NCBI GenBank assembly: GCA_944385415.1
Contig: CALWXC010000014.1
Span: forward strand, 1 to 64,000
DNA length: 64,000 nucleotides
Direction: 5' to 3'
Source: an uncultured Oscillospiraceae bacterium
GTDB taxonomy: Bacteria; Bacillota; Clostridia; Oscillospirales; Oscillospiraceae
Of this stretch, positions 43,022 through 51,204 are shown in pieces. The notes beneath the pieces are model-generated. The model saw nothing but the letters and a program-made list of their open reading frames with translations, was not told the DNA's origin and did not search any database. The stretch's first letter is position 1. Each line of letters starts with the position of its first letter. The position numbers and the translations under genes are program-made.

Positions 43022-44153
43022 GGCTGCCTCCCTGCATATAGAAAACTCGCGTGGTCTCCCGGTCCGGCAAGGCAGACAATACGCTGCACAGCGCCGTCGT
43101 GTCTTCCCGCATGGTATCCGATACCACCACCACCATGTCGTAGGATTCCAGGTTGTAGAGGTACGTCTTGCGGTCGTCACTGTAGAAGCTGCGGACCTGG
43201 GCCCCCGAGGTAATCGGATACCCCGGCTCTTGGCTGACGCCGATGGGGCTGCGGGTGGTGGCGTGGCACCGGACCGCCCCACTCCCCGGCCGCCGTGCCA
43301 GCTGTTGACCCAGAATCAGGGACGGCAGCATACACTCCTCCGTTCCCAAGACCAAGGTCCGGCCCCCTTCCGGCAGCGAAGCCCATTGGAGAAAGGCGTC
43401 AGCCATCTTCCGGCATTGGGCCACATAGTTCCCGATGCGCACGCCCAGCCGGGGATTCTGGTCGAAGGCACCGGGCAGCGCCCACGATTGGAACGGCGTT
43501 TCCGGCGTCCATTGAGGCGGCTGCGGCGCTTCCTCCACTGTGTACCGCGCCACCTGGCTGTCGTAATCGGCCTGGGGCAGCCGGACCAGACAGTGGCAGA
43601 CAATCCCCGCCTGGCGCAGCCGCGCCTCCTGTTCCGGCGTCACCCGGTTGAGGATGGAGGCCGCCACCACCGTTTTTTCCCGCAGGGACAGGTACCGGGC
43701 GGCCATCTGTTCCACCATATTGAGAATGGTTTTGCCGGTAGAAATTTCATCATCCACCAGAATCACCGTATCCGTGGCGGCCAGGCCCGCTTCCAGAGCA
43801 TCACCACACAGCTTTTGTTCCACGGCGTGGCTGTGCTCCTCCTGAAATTCCAGAAAGTTTTGGTCACCCGGGCAGTCCTCCCGGGTGGTCTGTACATAGA
43901 AACAGTCCCCGGCCAGCTGGGCCGCCGCCACCGCGCCAATGGCCGTGGCCGTCTCGGCAAAGCCGATGACCAGCCGGGCCGACGGATAGGACTGCCGCAG
44001 GGATGCTCCCAGGGTTTCCATCAGTTCCAGCGCCGTGTCCGGGTCCACCGGCAGGTGCTTGGCCTGCAGGGGATTGACCAGCAGATAGGACCGTTTTGTG
44101 TTGCGATATCGTTTTGCAATGCGCAAAACATCTTCCTTGGTATACTGTTGCAT
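43005..44153 (-). CDS. Phosphoribosyltransferase-TRSP fusion
   Basis: A 382-residue protein. The N-terminal PRTase has the PRPP loop VILVDDEISTGKT (about 129-141) and RSYLLVNPLQAKHLP near the start. The C-terminal TRSP domain has the family signature HATTRSPIG and a following SFYSDDRKTYLYNL. It is the partner of the StiP-like protein in Ter biosynthetic modules. It starts 12 bases after the rhomboid gene. Confidence 0.88.
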   Translation of the reverse strand: MQQYTKEDVLRIAKRYRNTKRSYLLVNPLQAKHLPVDPDTALELMETLGASLRQSYPSARLVIGFAETATAIGAVAAAQLAGDCFYVQTTREDCPGDQNFLEFQEEHSHAVEQKLCGDALEAGLAATDTVILVDDEISTGKTILNMVEQMAARYLSLREKTVVAASILNRVTPEQEARLRQAGIVCHCLVRLPQADYDSQVARYTVEEAPQPPQWTPETPFQSWALPGAFDQNPRLGVRIGNYVAQCRKMADAFLQWASLPEGGRTLVLGTEECMLPSLILGQQLARRPGSGAVRCHATTRSPIGVSQEPGYPITSGAQVRSFYSDDRKTYLYNLESYDMVVVVSDTMREDTTALCSVLSALPDRETTRVFYMQGGSHVWYL

Positions 44154-44165
44154 GTGATTGATTCC

Positions 44166-44744
44166 TCAAAATGATTTGGTCAGCCGCTGCTTGGGGGTGA
44201 CGCCGTAGCCGAAAACCGTGCCGCAGGCGCCGCCGACAATGTGCATCAAATTGGCCACATTGTCCCGGACAAAGATGATGGAATATGCTTCCTGTCCCAG
44301 GTAGAGCAGCGCCACCAAAATCAGCGTCAGGGGGATTTTTCCGTTCTTCATGCCGGACAGAGATGCCAGCATAATCATCATAAACACGATGCCGCTGGCT
44401 CCCAGCAGCGCCGAGCCGGGAAACAGCAGGATTTGCAGAACGCCGGACAGCACCGCTGTGACGAGGATGCCCAGGGCCAGGGGGCCGCTGCCGTACTTTT
44501 CCTCCAGCGGCGGTCCGATAACCAGCAGCAGGAGCATATTCCCCAGGAAATGCTCCAGGTTGGCATGGCCCAGCACATGGCCCACCAGCCGCACATACGT
44601 CAGCGGATTGACCGGAGAGGACCGGTACACACTGAATAACGCCTGGGTGGTCCATCCGTTGGTAATCGTGCCCAGCAGCAGGGCGGCGGCGGACAGAAAG
44701 AACAGGCTCAGCACCACCGGAGAATTATAATCCAGCTTTTTCAT
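44166..44744 (-). CDS. Rhomboid-family intramembrane serine protease
   Basis: A 192-residue protein with six membrane helices. Catalytic Ser is in LLGASGIVFM and catalytic His in ANLMHIVGG; the HxxxN pair is HANLEHFLGN. ATG 44744 follows GGGAG; a longer frame starts at 44765 inside the upstream terminator. It lies after that terminator and before the PRTase gene. A rhomboid is not a usual Ter-cluster member, so the association is notable. Confidence 0.88.
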   Translation of the reverse strand: MKKLDYNSPVVLSLFFLSAAALLLGTITNGWTTQALFSVYRSSPVNPLTYVRLVGHVLGHANLEHFLGNMLLLLVIGPPLEEKYGSGPLALGILVTAVLSGVLQILLFPGSALLGASGIVFMMIMLASLSGMKNGKIPLTLILVALLYLGQEAYSIIFVRDNVANLMHIVGGACGTVFGYGVTPKQRLTKSF

Positions 44745-44767
44745 ACGCTTCTCCCTTTCTATCAAAA

Positions 44768-44802
44768 AGAGGGTACCCCGTCCAACGGCGGGCGTACCCT
44801 CT
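44768..44802 (-). terminator. Internal terminator between the ATPase and rhomboid genes
   Basis: AGAGGGTAC...GTACCCTCT with an inner CCG/CGG helix, followed on the minus strand by five T residues. It probably lowers expression of the five downstream genes or marks a second transcription unit. Confidence 0.8.
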
Positions 44803-44810
44803 CGCTTTGC

Positions 44811-47465
44811 TTACGACAGCTTTTCTGTGATCACCTTTCTGAGCATATCCACAGGGATCATGGTCACAGCAAACACCGCCACAACGCACCATCCCGTCAA
44901 AGAGAAGGGGACGCAGCTGAACATACTGCTGATCACGCCGAAGACCGAAATGGGAATCCGTTTGGCGTTGACAATGAAGGCCTGCACCAGAATAATGGTG
45001 ATAAATACCTTCATAAATCCGGTGTTTCCATTGAGGCCCTTGAAAATGCCGAACCGGTCGTCACGGACATTGAAGCCGTTGAACAGGGCACTCCAGATGA
45101 ACAGTACGAAGTATGCCGACAGCTTTTGTGCCTCCGTGGCAAAGAACTGATCCACAAACGACGCCTTGAGGAACACAAAGCTGAGGACCGTCAGCCACAG
45201 GCCCATGGTGACAATCTGCACCATCATGGGCTTGCTGACGATGCTCTCGTCGCGGCGGCGGGGCTTTTCGGTCATATACCGCTTTTGGGCCGGTTCGTTG
45301 CCCAGCATGATGGCGCCCAGGCCGTCCATGACCAGGTTGACGAACAGCAGGTGCGTCACCTTCAGCGGCTCCTCCACGCCGAAGAACGGCGCGATTGCAC
45401 TGACCACCACAGCGGCCACATTGATGACCAGCTGGAACTTGCAGAACTTGAGAATGTTATGGTAGATGGTACGGCCATACCAGATGGCGTCCTTGATGGA
45501 CTTGAAGTTGTCGTCCAGGATGACGATTTTACCGGCTTCCTTGGCCGCCTCGGTACCGCTGCCCATGGCAAAGCCCACGTCGGCCCGCTTCAGTGCCGGG
45601 GAGTCGTTGACGCCGTCGCCGGTCATACCCACCACCAGATTCATCTCCTGGCACAGCCGCACCATTCGGGACTTGTCCGTAGGCAGGGCGCGGGCGATGA
45701 CGCGGATTCTGGGAATGATCTTTTTGACTTCCTCATCGCTCATCTCATTGAGCTTGGCAGAGGTCAGCGCCACTTCGTCATCGGACTTGAGCAGTCCGGC
45801 ATCCTTGGCGATGGCCACCGCCGTTTCCAGCCGGTCGCCGGTGATCATAACCACCTGGATACCGGCGTTCTGCACGTCGGCAATGGCTTCCCGTGCCTCG
45901 GGTCGGACATCGTCGCGGATGGCCACAAAGCCGATGATCACCGTATCGTCCTGGATACGGTTTTCGCACAGCGCCTGGGTGGAGTAGCCGAAGGCCAGCA
46001 CACGCATGGACTTGTTGGCCAGCTCGTCGATTTTGGCGTTGAGGGATTCCATGTGGATGGGACGCTCGGAGCCGTCCGCCGTCAAACAGCGGGTGGCCAA
46101 GGCCAGCAGCCGTTCCGGCGCACCCTTATAGAACGTCTTGTCCAGCTCCCGGATATGGGCCTGGCTGAACTTGTTGGCGGAGTTGAAGCTCTGGGACGCG
46201 TCGGCGGTGTACTGATTCTCCATGGCGTGGAAGGCTTCGGCCCCCAGGAATTTCATCAGCGCCTGATCGGTGGCGTTGCCGCCGATGACCCGGCCCTCCG
46301 CGTCAAACATGGACTGGGAGTTCTTGCCGATGGCCAGATTCACCAGCTGCTGGATGTTCTGGTGTTCGGCCATCATGTTCAGGGGAATCACGGTACCGTC
46401 GGCGGTGAAGAACTCCACCACCTCCAGATGGCCCTTGGTGATGGTGCCGGTCTTATCGCTGAACAGAATGTTCAGGGAACCGGCCGTTTCGATACCCACG
46501 GCCTTGCGCACCAGAACATTGTGGTCCAGCATTTTGCTGGTGTTCTGCATCAGCACCAGGGAGATCATCAGGGGCAGGCCCTCGGGCACGGCGCAGACGA
46601 TGATAACCACGGCCAGGGATACGGCTTCCACCACGTCCTTGATGATCTCTGCCATTTCCATGGAGAAATAGGCCGCCGGGCCGCCGGCCTGGAGAATGAA
46701 GTAGCCGAAGTAGAGCACGGCGATGACAATGGCGCCGATATAGCCGAAGCGGGAGATCATATCGGCCAGCTTGGCCAGCTTGACCTTCAGGGGAGAATCG
46801 GGCTCGTCCTCCTGCATCTCCTCGGCCATCTTGCCCATCATGGTGGCAAGGCCCACCTTCTGGACATCCATGACGCCTTCGCCGTCAAACAGCACCGCGC
46901 CGCGGAACAGGGAATGCTTGTCCACAAAGGTGTCGCCGGTGATTTCATCGGCCAGCTGCAATTCCGTTTCCGCCGCGTACTTGGGGCATTCCTCCGCCTC
47001 GCCGTTGAGGGCGGAGTTGTCCACTTTCAAATGTCCGGCAATCAGGATGCCGTCCGCCGGGATTTTGTCACCGGCCTGGAGCAGGACCTTGTCGCCGACC
47101 ACCACGTCGTCCACATCGATGACGACCACAACGCCGTCCCGGTAAACTTTACATTGGTCTTTCTTTGTGCTGTCTTTCAGCTGGCGGTACTTGGTATCAC
47201 TGGCCACGCCGGTTTTGGCCGAAACAAAAGCCACAATCAGCACCGCCACAATGGTACCGGCCGGTTCGTAAATGTCCGCGTAGCCAAAGGCAAACATGAT
47301 GATCATCAGCGCCGCAATGGCCAGCAGAATGCGGATCATGGGGTCCTTAAAGGTCTCCTTGAATTCCGCCCAAAAGGTGGTGGGTTCCGAGTCAGGAATC
47401 ACGTTGCTGCCGTATTTCCTTCTCGATTCCTCCACCTGGGATTGGTTGAGTCCGTTAAAATGCAT
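44811..47465 (-). CDS. Calcium-type P-type ATPase (PMCA/SERCA-like, type II)
   Basis: An 884-residue cation pump. Features in order are an actuator domain with the TGE-like LNGEAEECP, transmembrane helix 4 with CAVPEGLPL, the phosphorylation site SDKTGTITKG (about 340), KGAPERLL in the nucleotide domain, MITGDRLETA, and the hinge GMTGDGVNDSPALKRADVG. It exports Ca2+ or exchanges it for H+. ATG 47465 is preferred to 47471 since GAGG then lies nine bases upstream. It follows the TerD genes, whose products bind calcium. Confidence 0.94.
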   Translation of the reverse strand: MHFNGLNQSQVEESRRKYGSNVIPDSEPTTFWAEFKETFKDPMIRILLAIAALMIIMFAFGYADIYEPAGTIVAVLIVAFVSAKTGVASDTKYRQLKDSTKKDQCKVYRDGVVVVIDVDDVVVGDKVLLQAGDKIPADGILIAGHLKVDNSALNGEAEECPKYAAETELQLADEITGDTFVDKHSLFRGAVLFDGEGVMDVQKVGLATMMGKMAEEMQEDEPDSPLKVKLAKLADMISRFGYIGAIVIAVLYFGYFILQAGGPAAYFSMEMAEIIKDVVEAVSLAVVIIVCAVPEGLPLMISLVLMQNTSKMLDHNVLVRKAVGIETAGSLNILFSDKTGTITKGHLEVVEFFTADGTVIPLNMMAEHQNIQQLVNLAIGKNSQSMFDAEGRVIGGNATDQALMKFLGAEAFHAMENQYTADASQSFNSANKFSQAHIRELDKTFYKGAPERLLALATRCLTADGSERPIHMESLNAKIDELANKSMRVLAFGYSTQALCENRIQDDTVIIGFVAIRDDVRPEAREAIADVQNAGIQVVMITGDRLETAVAIAKDAGLLKSDDEVALTSAKLNEMSDEEVKKIIPRIRVIARALPTDKSRMVRLCQEMNLVVGMTGDGVNDSPALKRADVGFAMGSGTEAAKEAGKIVILDDNFKSIKDAIWYGRTIYHNILKFCKFQLVINVAAVVVSAIAPFFGVEEPLKVTHLLFVNLVMDGLGAIMLGNEPAQKRYMTEKPRRRDESIVSKPMMVQIVTMGLWLTVLSFVFLKASFVDQFFATEAQKLSAYFVLFIWSALFNGFNVRDDRFGIFKGLNGNTGFMKVFITIILVQAFIVNAKRIPISVFGVISSMFSCVPFSLTGWCVVAVFAVTMIPVDMLRKVITEKLS

Positions 47466-47486
47466 GGGCATTCACCTCGATACGAC

Positions 47487-47525
47487 GGCAAAGAGGAGGA
47501 ATGGTATCATTCGCTCCTCTTTGCC
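47487..47525 (-). other. Long intercistronic hairpin between terD and the ATPase gene
   Basis: GGCAAAGAGGAG and CTCCTCTTTGCC pair perfectly over 12 bp, with an inner AATG/CATT helix. No T-run follows on either strand, so RNA processing or partial attenuation is likelier than termination. Confidence 0.6.
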
Positions 47526-47548
47526 AATGATTGGTTATTTTATGGATA

Positions 47549-48154
47549 TTAGGTAAATCTGGCGCAGAGCTGGCCCAGGCCGGGGTCCTGGGTGGCCTGA
47601 CCGACGGCGTTGAACTTCCACTCGCCGTTGTGGCGGTAGACCTCGCCGAAAATCATGGCCGTCATATTGTCGTAGTTTTCCGACAGGTTGTACCGGCACA
47701 GCTCCTGATTGTTACGGGCGTCCACAATGCGGATGAACGCATTCTGAATCATGCCGAAGTGCTGATGGCGCTCCACAGCCTGATAGATGTTGACCACAAA
47801 CACAATGCGGTCGTACTCGGCGGGAACGTTGTTGAGCTCAATGATAATCTGCTCGTCGTCGCCTTCGCCGGCGCCGGTCAGGTTGTCACCCATATGCTGC
47901 ACTGACCGGGAGCCGTGGGTCAGATTGCCGAAAAAGATAATGTCGTTCCGGTCCAGCAGCTTTCCGCCCCGCAGCATAATGGCCGAAGCGTCACAGTCGA
48001 TATTCTGGTTGGAGCCGCCGGAGAACAGGCCGCCCAGCAGGCCGCCCTTCTTCTTGGCCTCATCCCAGCCCAGACCGACAACCACGCGGTTCAAACCCTC
48101 GCGGCCCTCTTTGGAAAGGCTGACTTTCTGGCCCTTTTGCAAACTGATTGACAT
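47549..48154 (-). CDS. TerD-family protein, copy 4
   Basis: A 201-residue TerD-domain protein. The beta-sandwich signature is [18 protein letters not shown], the calcium loops MGDNLTGAGEGDDEQI, and [12 protein letters not shown] near the end. An inserted Gly-rich loop (GGLLGGLFSGGSNQNID) after residue 35 sets it apart from copies 1 and 2. TerD proteins bind Ca2+ and form membrane-associated stress complexes. AGGAGG lies before the ATG. Confidence 0.94.
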   Translation of the reverse strand: MSISLQKGQKVSLSKEGREGLNRVVVGLGWDEAKKKGGLLGGLFSGGSNQNIDCDASAIMLRGGKLLDRNDIIFFGNLTHGSRSVQHMGDNLTGAGEGDDEQIIIELNNVPAEYDRIVFVVNIYQAVERHQHFGMIQNAFIRIVDARNNQELCRYNLSENYDNMTAMIFGEVYRHNGEWKFNAVGQATQDPGLGQLCARFT

Positions 48155-48167
48155 GGGTTATTCCTCC

Positions 48168-48773
48168 TTATTTCCTTCCTGCCTGCCACTGCATACCCCA
48201 GCCGAACGCACGGTCCAGCGCCGGATGGCCCGGATAGAACTGGACAATTTTCTCAACGCTGAACGTCTCATCGTTGACATTCTCAAAGAGAACCAGTCCG
48301 CACATGATGTCATTGGATTGATAGGAATCCATTTTGACAATCAGATCCTCCGCGCCGGGGTACCGAATGGTCACGGTGGCGTCGGCCTGCTGCCAGTTGG
48401 CCACGCCGTCATAGATAAACGTGTAGACAAGAACACGCTTGATTTCCGCAATTTTGTTGCCATTGATCCGCAGATTCTCGCCGGTGGCGACGGCTCCCGT
48501 CCGGTCATCGCCGTCCAACGCGATATACGGCGGATAGTCCAACGAGCCGAACGCGTTGCCCAGTGCCTGGACCGCGCCCTTTCTGCCGTCCTTGAGTTCA
48601 AACAGGCATCCCAAATCCAGGTCGATTCCCTTGCCGCCGCCTTTGAGCGCGGCAAAAAGTCCCTGTTTGGCCGGTTTGGTGTTCCAATTCAAATTAATCA
48701 GAATTTCACCCAGACCATTGCTCTGCTTTTTTTCGAGGTTGACTTTCCGCCCTTTTTCCAGGCTGATCGCCAT
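48168..48773 (-). CDS. TerA-like member of the TerD superfamily
   Basis: A 201-residue protein with the start MAISLEKGRKVNLEKK, LDLDLGCLFEL, and the calcium-loop variant ALDGDDRTG...GENL typical of TerA-type proteins. It lacks the DNLTGxGxGDDE loop of the TerD copies. It ends in an aromatic tail (FGWGMQWQAGRK). It is co-directional with and between two TerD genes. Confidence 0.88.
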   Translation of the reverse strand: MAISLEKGRKVNLEKKQSNGLGEILINLNWNTKPAKQGLFAALKGGGKGIDLDLGCLFELKDGRKGAVQALGNAFGSLDYPPYIALDGDDRTGAVATGENLRINGNKIAEIKRVLVYTFIYDGVANWQQADATVTIRYPGAEDLIVKMDSYQSNDIMCGLVLFENVNDETFSVEKIVQFYPGHPALDRAFGWGMQWQAGRK

Positions 48774-48785
48774 AGCCTTTCCTCC

Positions 48786-49367
48786 TTATTCCACGTCCAC
48801 GCCGTAGTTGGCACACAGCGCAGCCAGACCGCCCTGGTAGCCGCTGCCGATGGCGTTGAACTTCCACTCGCCGTTGTGCTTGTACAGCTCGCCGAAGACC
48901 GCCGCGGTCTCAATGGAAAAGTCCTCGCCCAGGTCATAGCGCAGCAGCTCCTGGCCGGATACCTCGTCGAAAATACGGATAAAGGCGTTGCTCACCTGTC
49001 CGAAATTCTGCCGCCGCTCCTCGGCCTCGTAGATGGTGACCGTGAAAGCGATACGGGAAATATTCTCAGGCACCTTGGTCAGATCAATCTTGATCTGCTC
49101 ATCATCACCGGCGCCCTCACCAGTCAGATTGTCGCCCAGATGCTCCACGCTGCCGGAGGGATGCTTCAGGTTGCCGTAAAAAACGAAATCCTCGCTGCGG
49201 GTGGTCTTGCCGGAATCCCCCAGCAAAAACGCCGCCGTATCCAGATCGAACGTGCCGCCGGTGTCAAAGGCGTTCACGTCCCAACCCAGACCAACAACCA
49301 CTTTGGACAGGCCCGGATTATCCTTGGTCAAGCTGACCTTCTGACCCTTTTTCAGACTGACAGGCAT
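48786..49367 (-). CDS. TerD-family protein, copy 2
   Basis: A 193-residue TerD protein: [47 protein letters not shown] and [19 protein letters not shown]. It is closely similar to the next gene upstream over its whole length, suggesting a recent tandem duplication. Its calcium-loop acidic residues are intact. Confidence 0.95.
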   Translation of the reverse strand: MPVSLKKGQKVSLTKDNPGLSKVVVGLGWDVNAFDTGGTFDLDTAAFLLGDSGKTTRSEDFVFYGNLKHPSGSVEHLGDNLTGEGAGDDEQIKIDLTKVPENISRIAFTVTIYEAEERRQNFGQVSNAFIRIFDEVSGQELLRYDLGEDFSIETAAVFGELYKHNGEWKFNAIGSGYQGGLAALCANYGVDVE

Positions 49368-49415
49368 ATACTGTGTCCTCCCTATCTTGTAAGAATGTTT
49401 TGAATTGTTGTTTGG

Positions 49416-49997
49416 TTATGCCACTTCAATGCCGTAATGGCCGCACAGGGCTGCAAGGCCCCCCTGGAAGCCGCTGCCGACGGCGTTGAACTTCCACTCG
49501 CCGTTGTGGCGGTACAGCTCACCGACGACGATGGCCGTCTCAATGGAGAAGTCCTCGCCCAGATCGTAGCGGATCAGGTCCGCGCCGCCGACCAGGTCCT
49601 GAATGTGGATGTAGGCGTTGGAAACCTGGCCGAAGTTCTGGTGACGGCTCTCGGCGTCGTAGATGGTAACTGTAAAGGCAATCCGCTCCACATTGGCAGG
49701 CACCTTGCTCAGGTCCACAACGATCTGCTCGTCATCGCCGTCGCCCTCGCCGGTCAGGTTGTCGCCCATGTGCTTCACGGACCCGCTGGTATGCTCCAGG
49801 TTGCCGTAAAACACAAATTCCTTTTCCGAGGGGCACTTGCCGTTGCCGCCGACCATGAACGCCGCAGCGTCCAGGTCAAAGGCCGCGCCGGAATCAAAGG
49901 CGTTGACGTCCCAACCCAGGCCCACGACGATTTTCGTCAAGCTGGGATTCCCCTTGGTCAGGTCTACTTTTTGTCCTTTTGTCAGATTGATGGGCAT
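49416..49997 (-). CDS. TerD-family protein, copy 1
   Basis: A 193-residue TerD protein with [49 protein letters not shown] and [19 protein letters not shown]. Start 49997 begins the family's usual [14 protein letters not shown] lies upstream. It is the first TerD gene after telA and the closest paralogue of copy 2. Confidence 0.95.
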   Translation of the reverse strand: MPINLTKGQKVDLTKGNPSLTKIVVGLGWDVNAFDSGAAFDLDAAAFMVGGNGKCPSEKEFVFYGNLEHTSGSVKHMGDNLTGEGDGDDEQIVVDLSKVPANVERIAFTVTIYDAESRHQNFGQVSNAYIHIQDLVGGADLIRYDLGEDFSIETAIVVGELYRHNGEWKFNAVGSGFQGGLAALCGHYGIEVA

Positions 49998-50048
49998 AGT
50001 AAAATTCCTCCTCCTGATAATTTGCACACAATTTCTATATAACTGCAA

Positions 50049-51197
50049 TCAGTGCTGATTGGGCATGTGGTAGCGTTTATTGAAATCGGCTTTGATGGTT
50101 TCCAGCCGTCTCTGGTCCTCAATCCGCTGTTTGCGGGCGTTCTCCTGAATCTGATTCGTCTCGTCGATGCCAGAGACGATGGTCTGCCACGTCTTCTCCA
50201 GCGTCTCGATTTTAATGGAGCTGCCGGAGGCCAGCCGGGCCGTCATCTTCGCCTGCTCTGCCGTATTCTGTGCATTGCGGATGAGCATTTCGTTGGTCTT
50301 TTCATCCAGAGCCGCCATGGCCTCGGCCTGAATCCGCTGGCGCTTGAGCATGATGGCCTGGGTCAGCGCCTGTTTAAACACCGGCAGGGTGATGATAAAT
50401 GCCGAATTGATCTTGCGCACCAGGTTCATATTGCTGAACTGCATGGTTTTGATCATGGGGATGGCCTGCATGGCCACGTTTTCCGCCGTGCGCAGGTCCT
50501 GGGTCCGCTGCTCCAGCATCATCAGCGCCTGATTCAGCGAAGTCAGCTCAAACTGAATGGAGTTGTCGCCGCTGGCCTCCATATCGGCCTGGCGCTGGGC
50601 GATATACGCCTCAATTTCCCGACAGCCCTGCTCACCGGCCAGAATGTATTTCACCAACTCGTGGTAATAGGTCACATTGGCCTGGAACATATCCTCCAAC
50701 TTCCGGTTGGACTGCTTGATCTCCGCTTCATACTGCTTGAGCTGCACATAAATCTTGTCCACTTCCTCACCCATGGTGTGGTATTTGGCCAGAATCTTGT
50801 CCAGCTGCTTGCGGAGGTTGCCGAACAGCTTGTTGAGAAAGCCAGGGTTTTCCTTGATCTCCTCAATGTCGAACTTGTCCATAATTTTGGCCAGGGTGGT
50901 CAGCATGGCGCTGGACTCGTCCAGCTGGGACAGGTTCATACTGTTTAGAACCACGTCAGAGCACTTGGAGATCTCCTCCGCCGCCTCGGCGCCGAAGGAT
51001 ACAATGGTTTCCAGATTGTAAACCTCAATCTGGCTGGCCAGACGGTCCACCTCCGGGGAATTGGTCAGCTGTTGGTTCATCTGCTGCCGGTCTGCCACAA
51101 TGTCGTATTTCTGGTACGTCTCTTCCTGCACGGCCGGCACGGCTGCGGGTTCCGCTGCGGAACCGGGCGCTCCGGGTCTGTTGAAATCCAATGCCAT
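50049..51197 (-). CDS. telA: Toxic anion resistance protein TelA
   Basis: A 382-residue TelA/KlaA-type helical protein with long coiled coils (about 60-360), including LRKQLDKILAKYHTMGEEVD and NAAFIITLP-like NSAFIITLPVFKQALTQAI. TelA accompanies TerD proteins in tellurite and membrane-stress responses; the mechanism is unknown. ATG 51197 has GGTGAGGA upstream. It lies seven bases after the YceG-like gene. Confidence 0.92.
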   Translation of the reverse strand: MALDFNRPGAPGSAAEPAAVPAVQEETYQKYDIVADRQQMNQQLTNSPEVDRLASQIEVYNLETIVSFGAEAAEEISKCSDVVLNSMNLSQLDESSAMLTTLAKIMDKFDIEEIKENPGFLNKLFGNLRKQLDKILAKYHTMGEEVDKIYVQLKQYEAEIKQSNRKLEDMFQANVTYYHELVKYILAGEQGCREIEAYIAQRQADMEASGDNSIQFELTSLNQALMMLEQRTQDLRTAENVAMQAIPMIKTMQFSNMNLVRKINSAFIITLPVFKQALTQAIMLKRQRIQAEAMAALDEKTNEMLIRNAQNTAEQAKMTARLASGSSIKIETLEKTWQTIVSGIDETNQIQENARKQRIEDQRRLETIKADFNKRYHMPNQH

Positions 51198-51204
51198 AGA
51201 ATCC

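Noticed and set aside
45126..47552. An 808-codon plus-strand frame opposite the P-type ATPase
   Set aside because: An antisense shadow of a clear cation pump in GC-rich DNA; His/Gly-rich text without domains.
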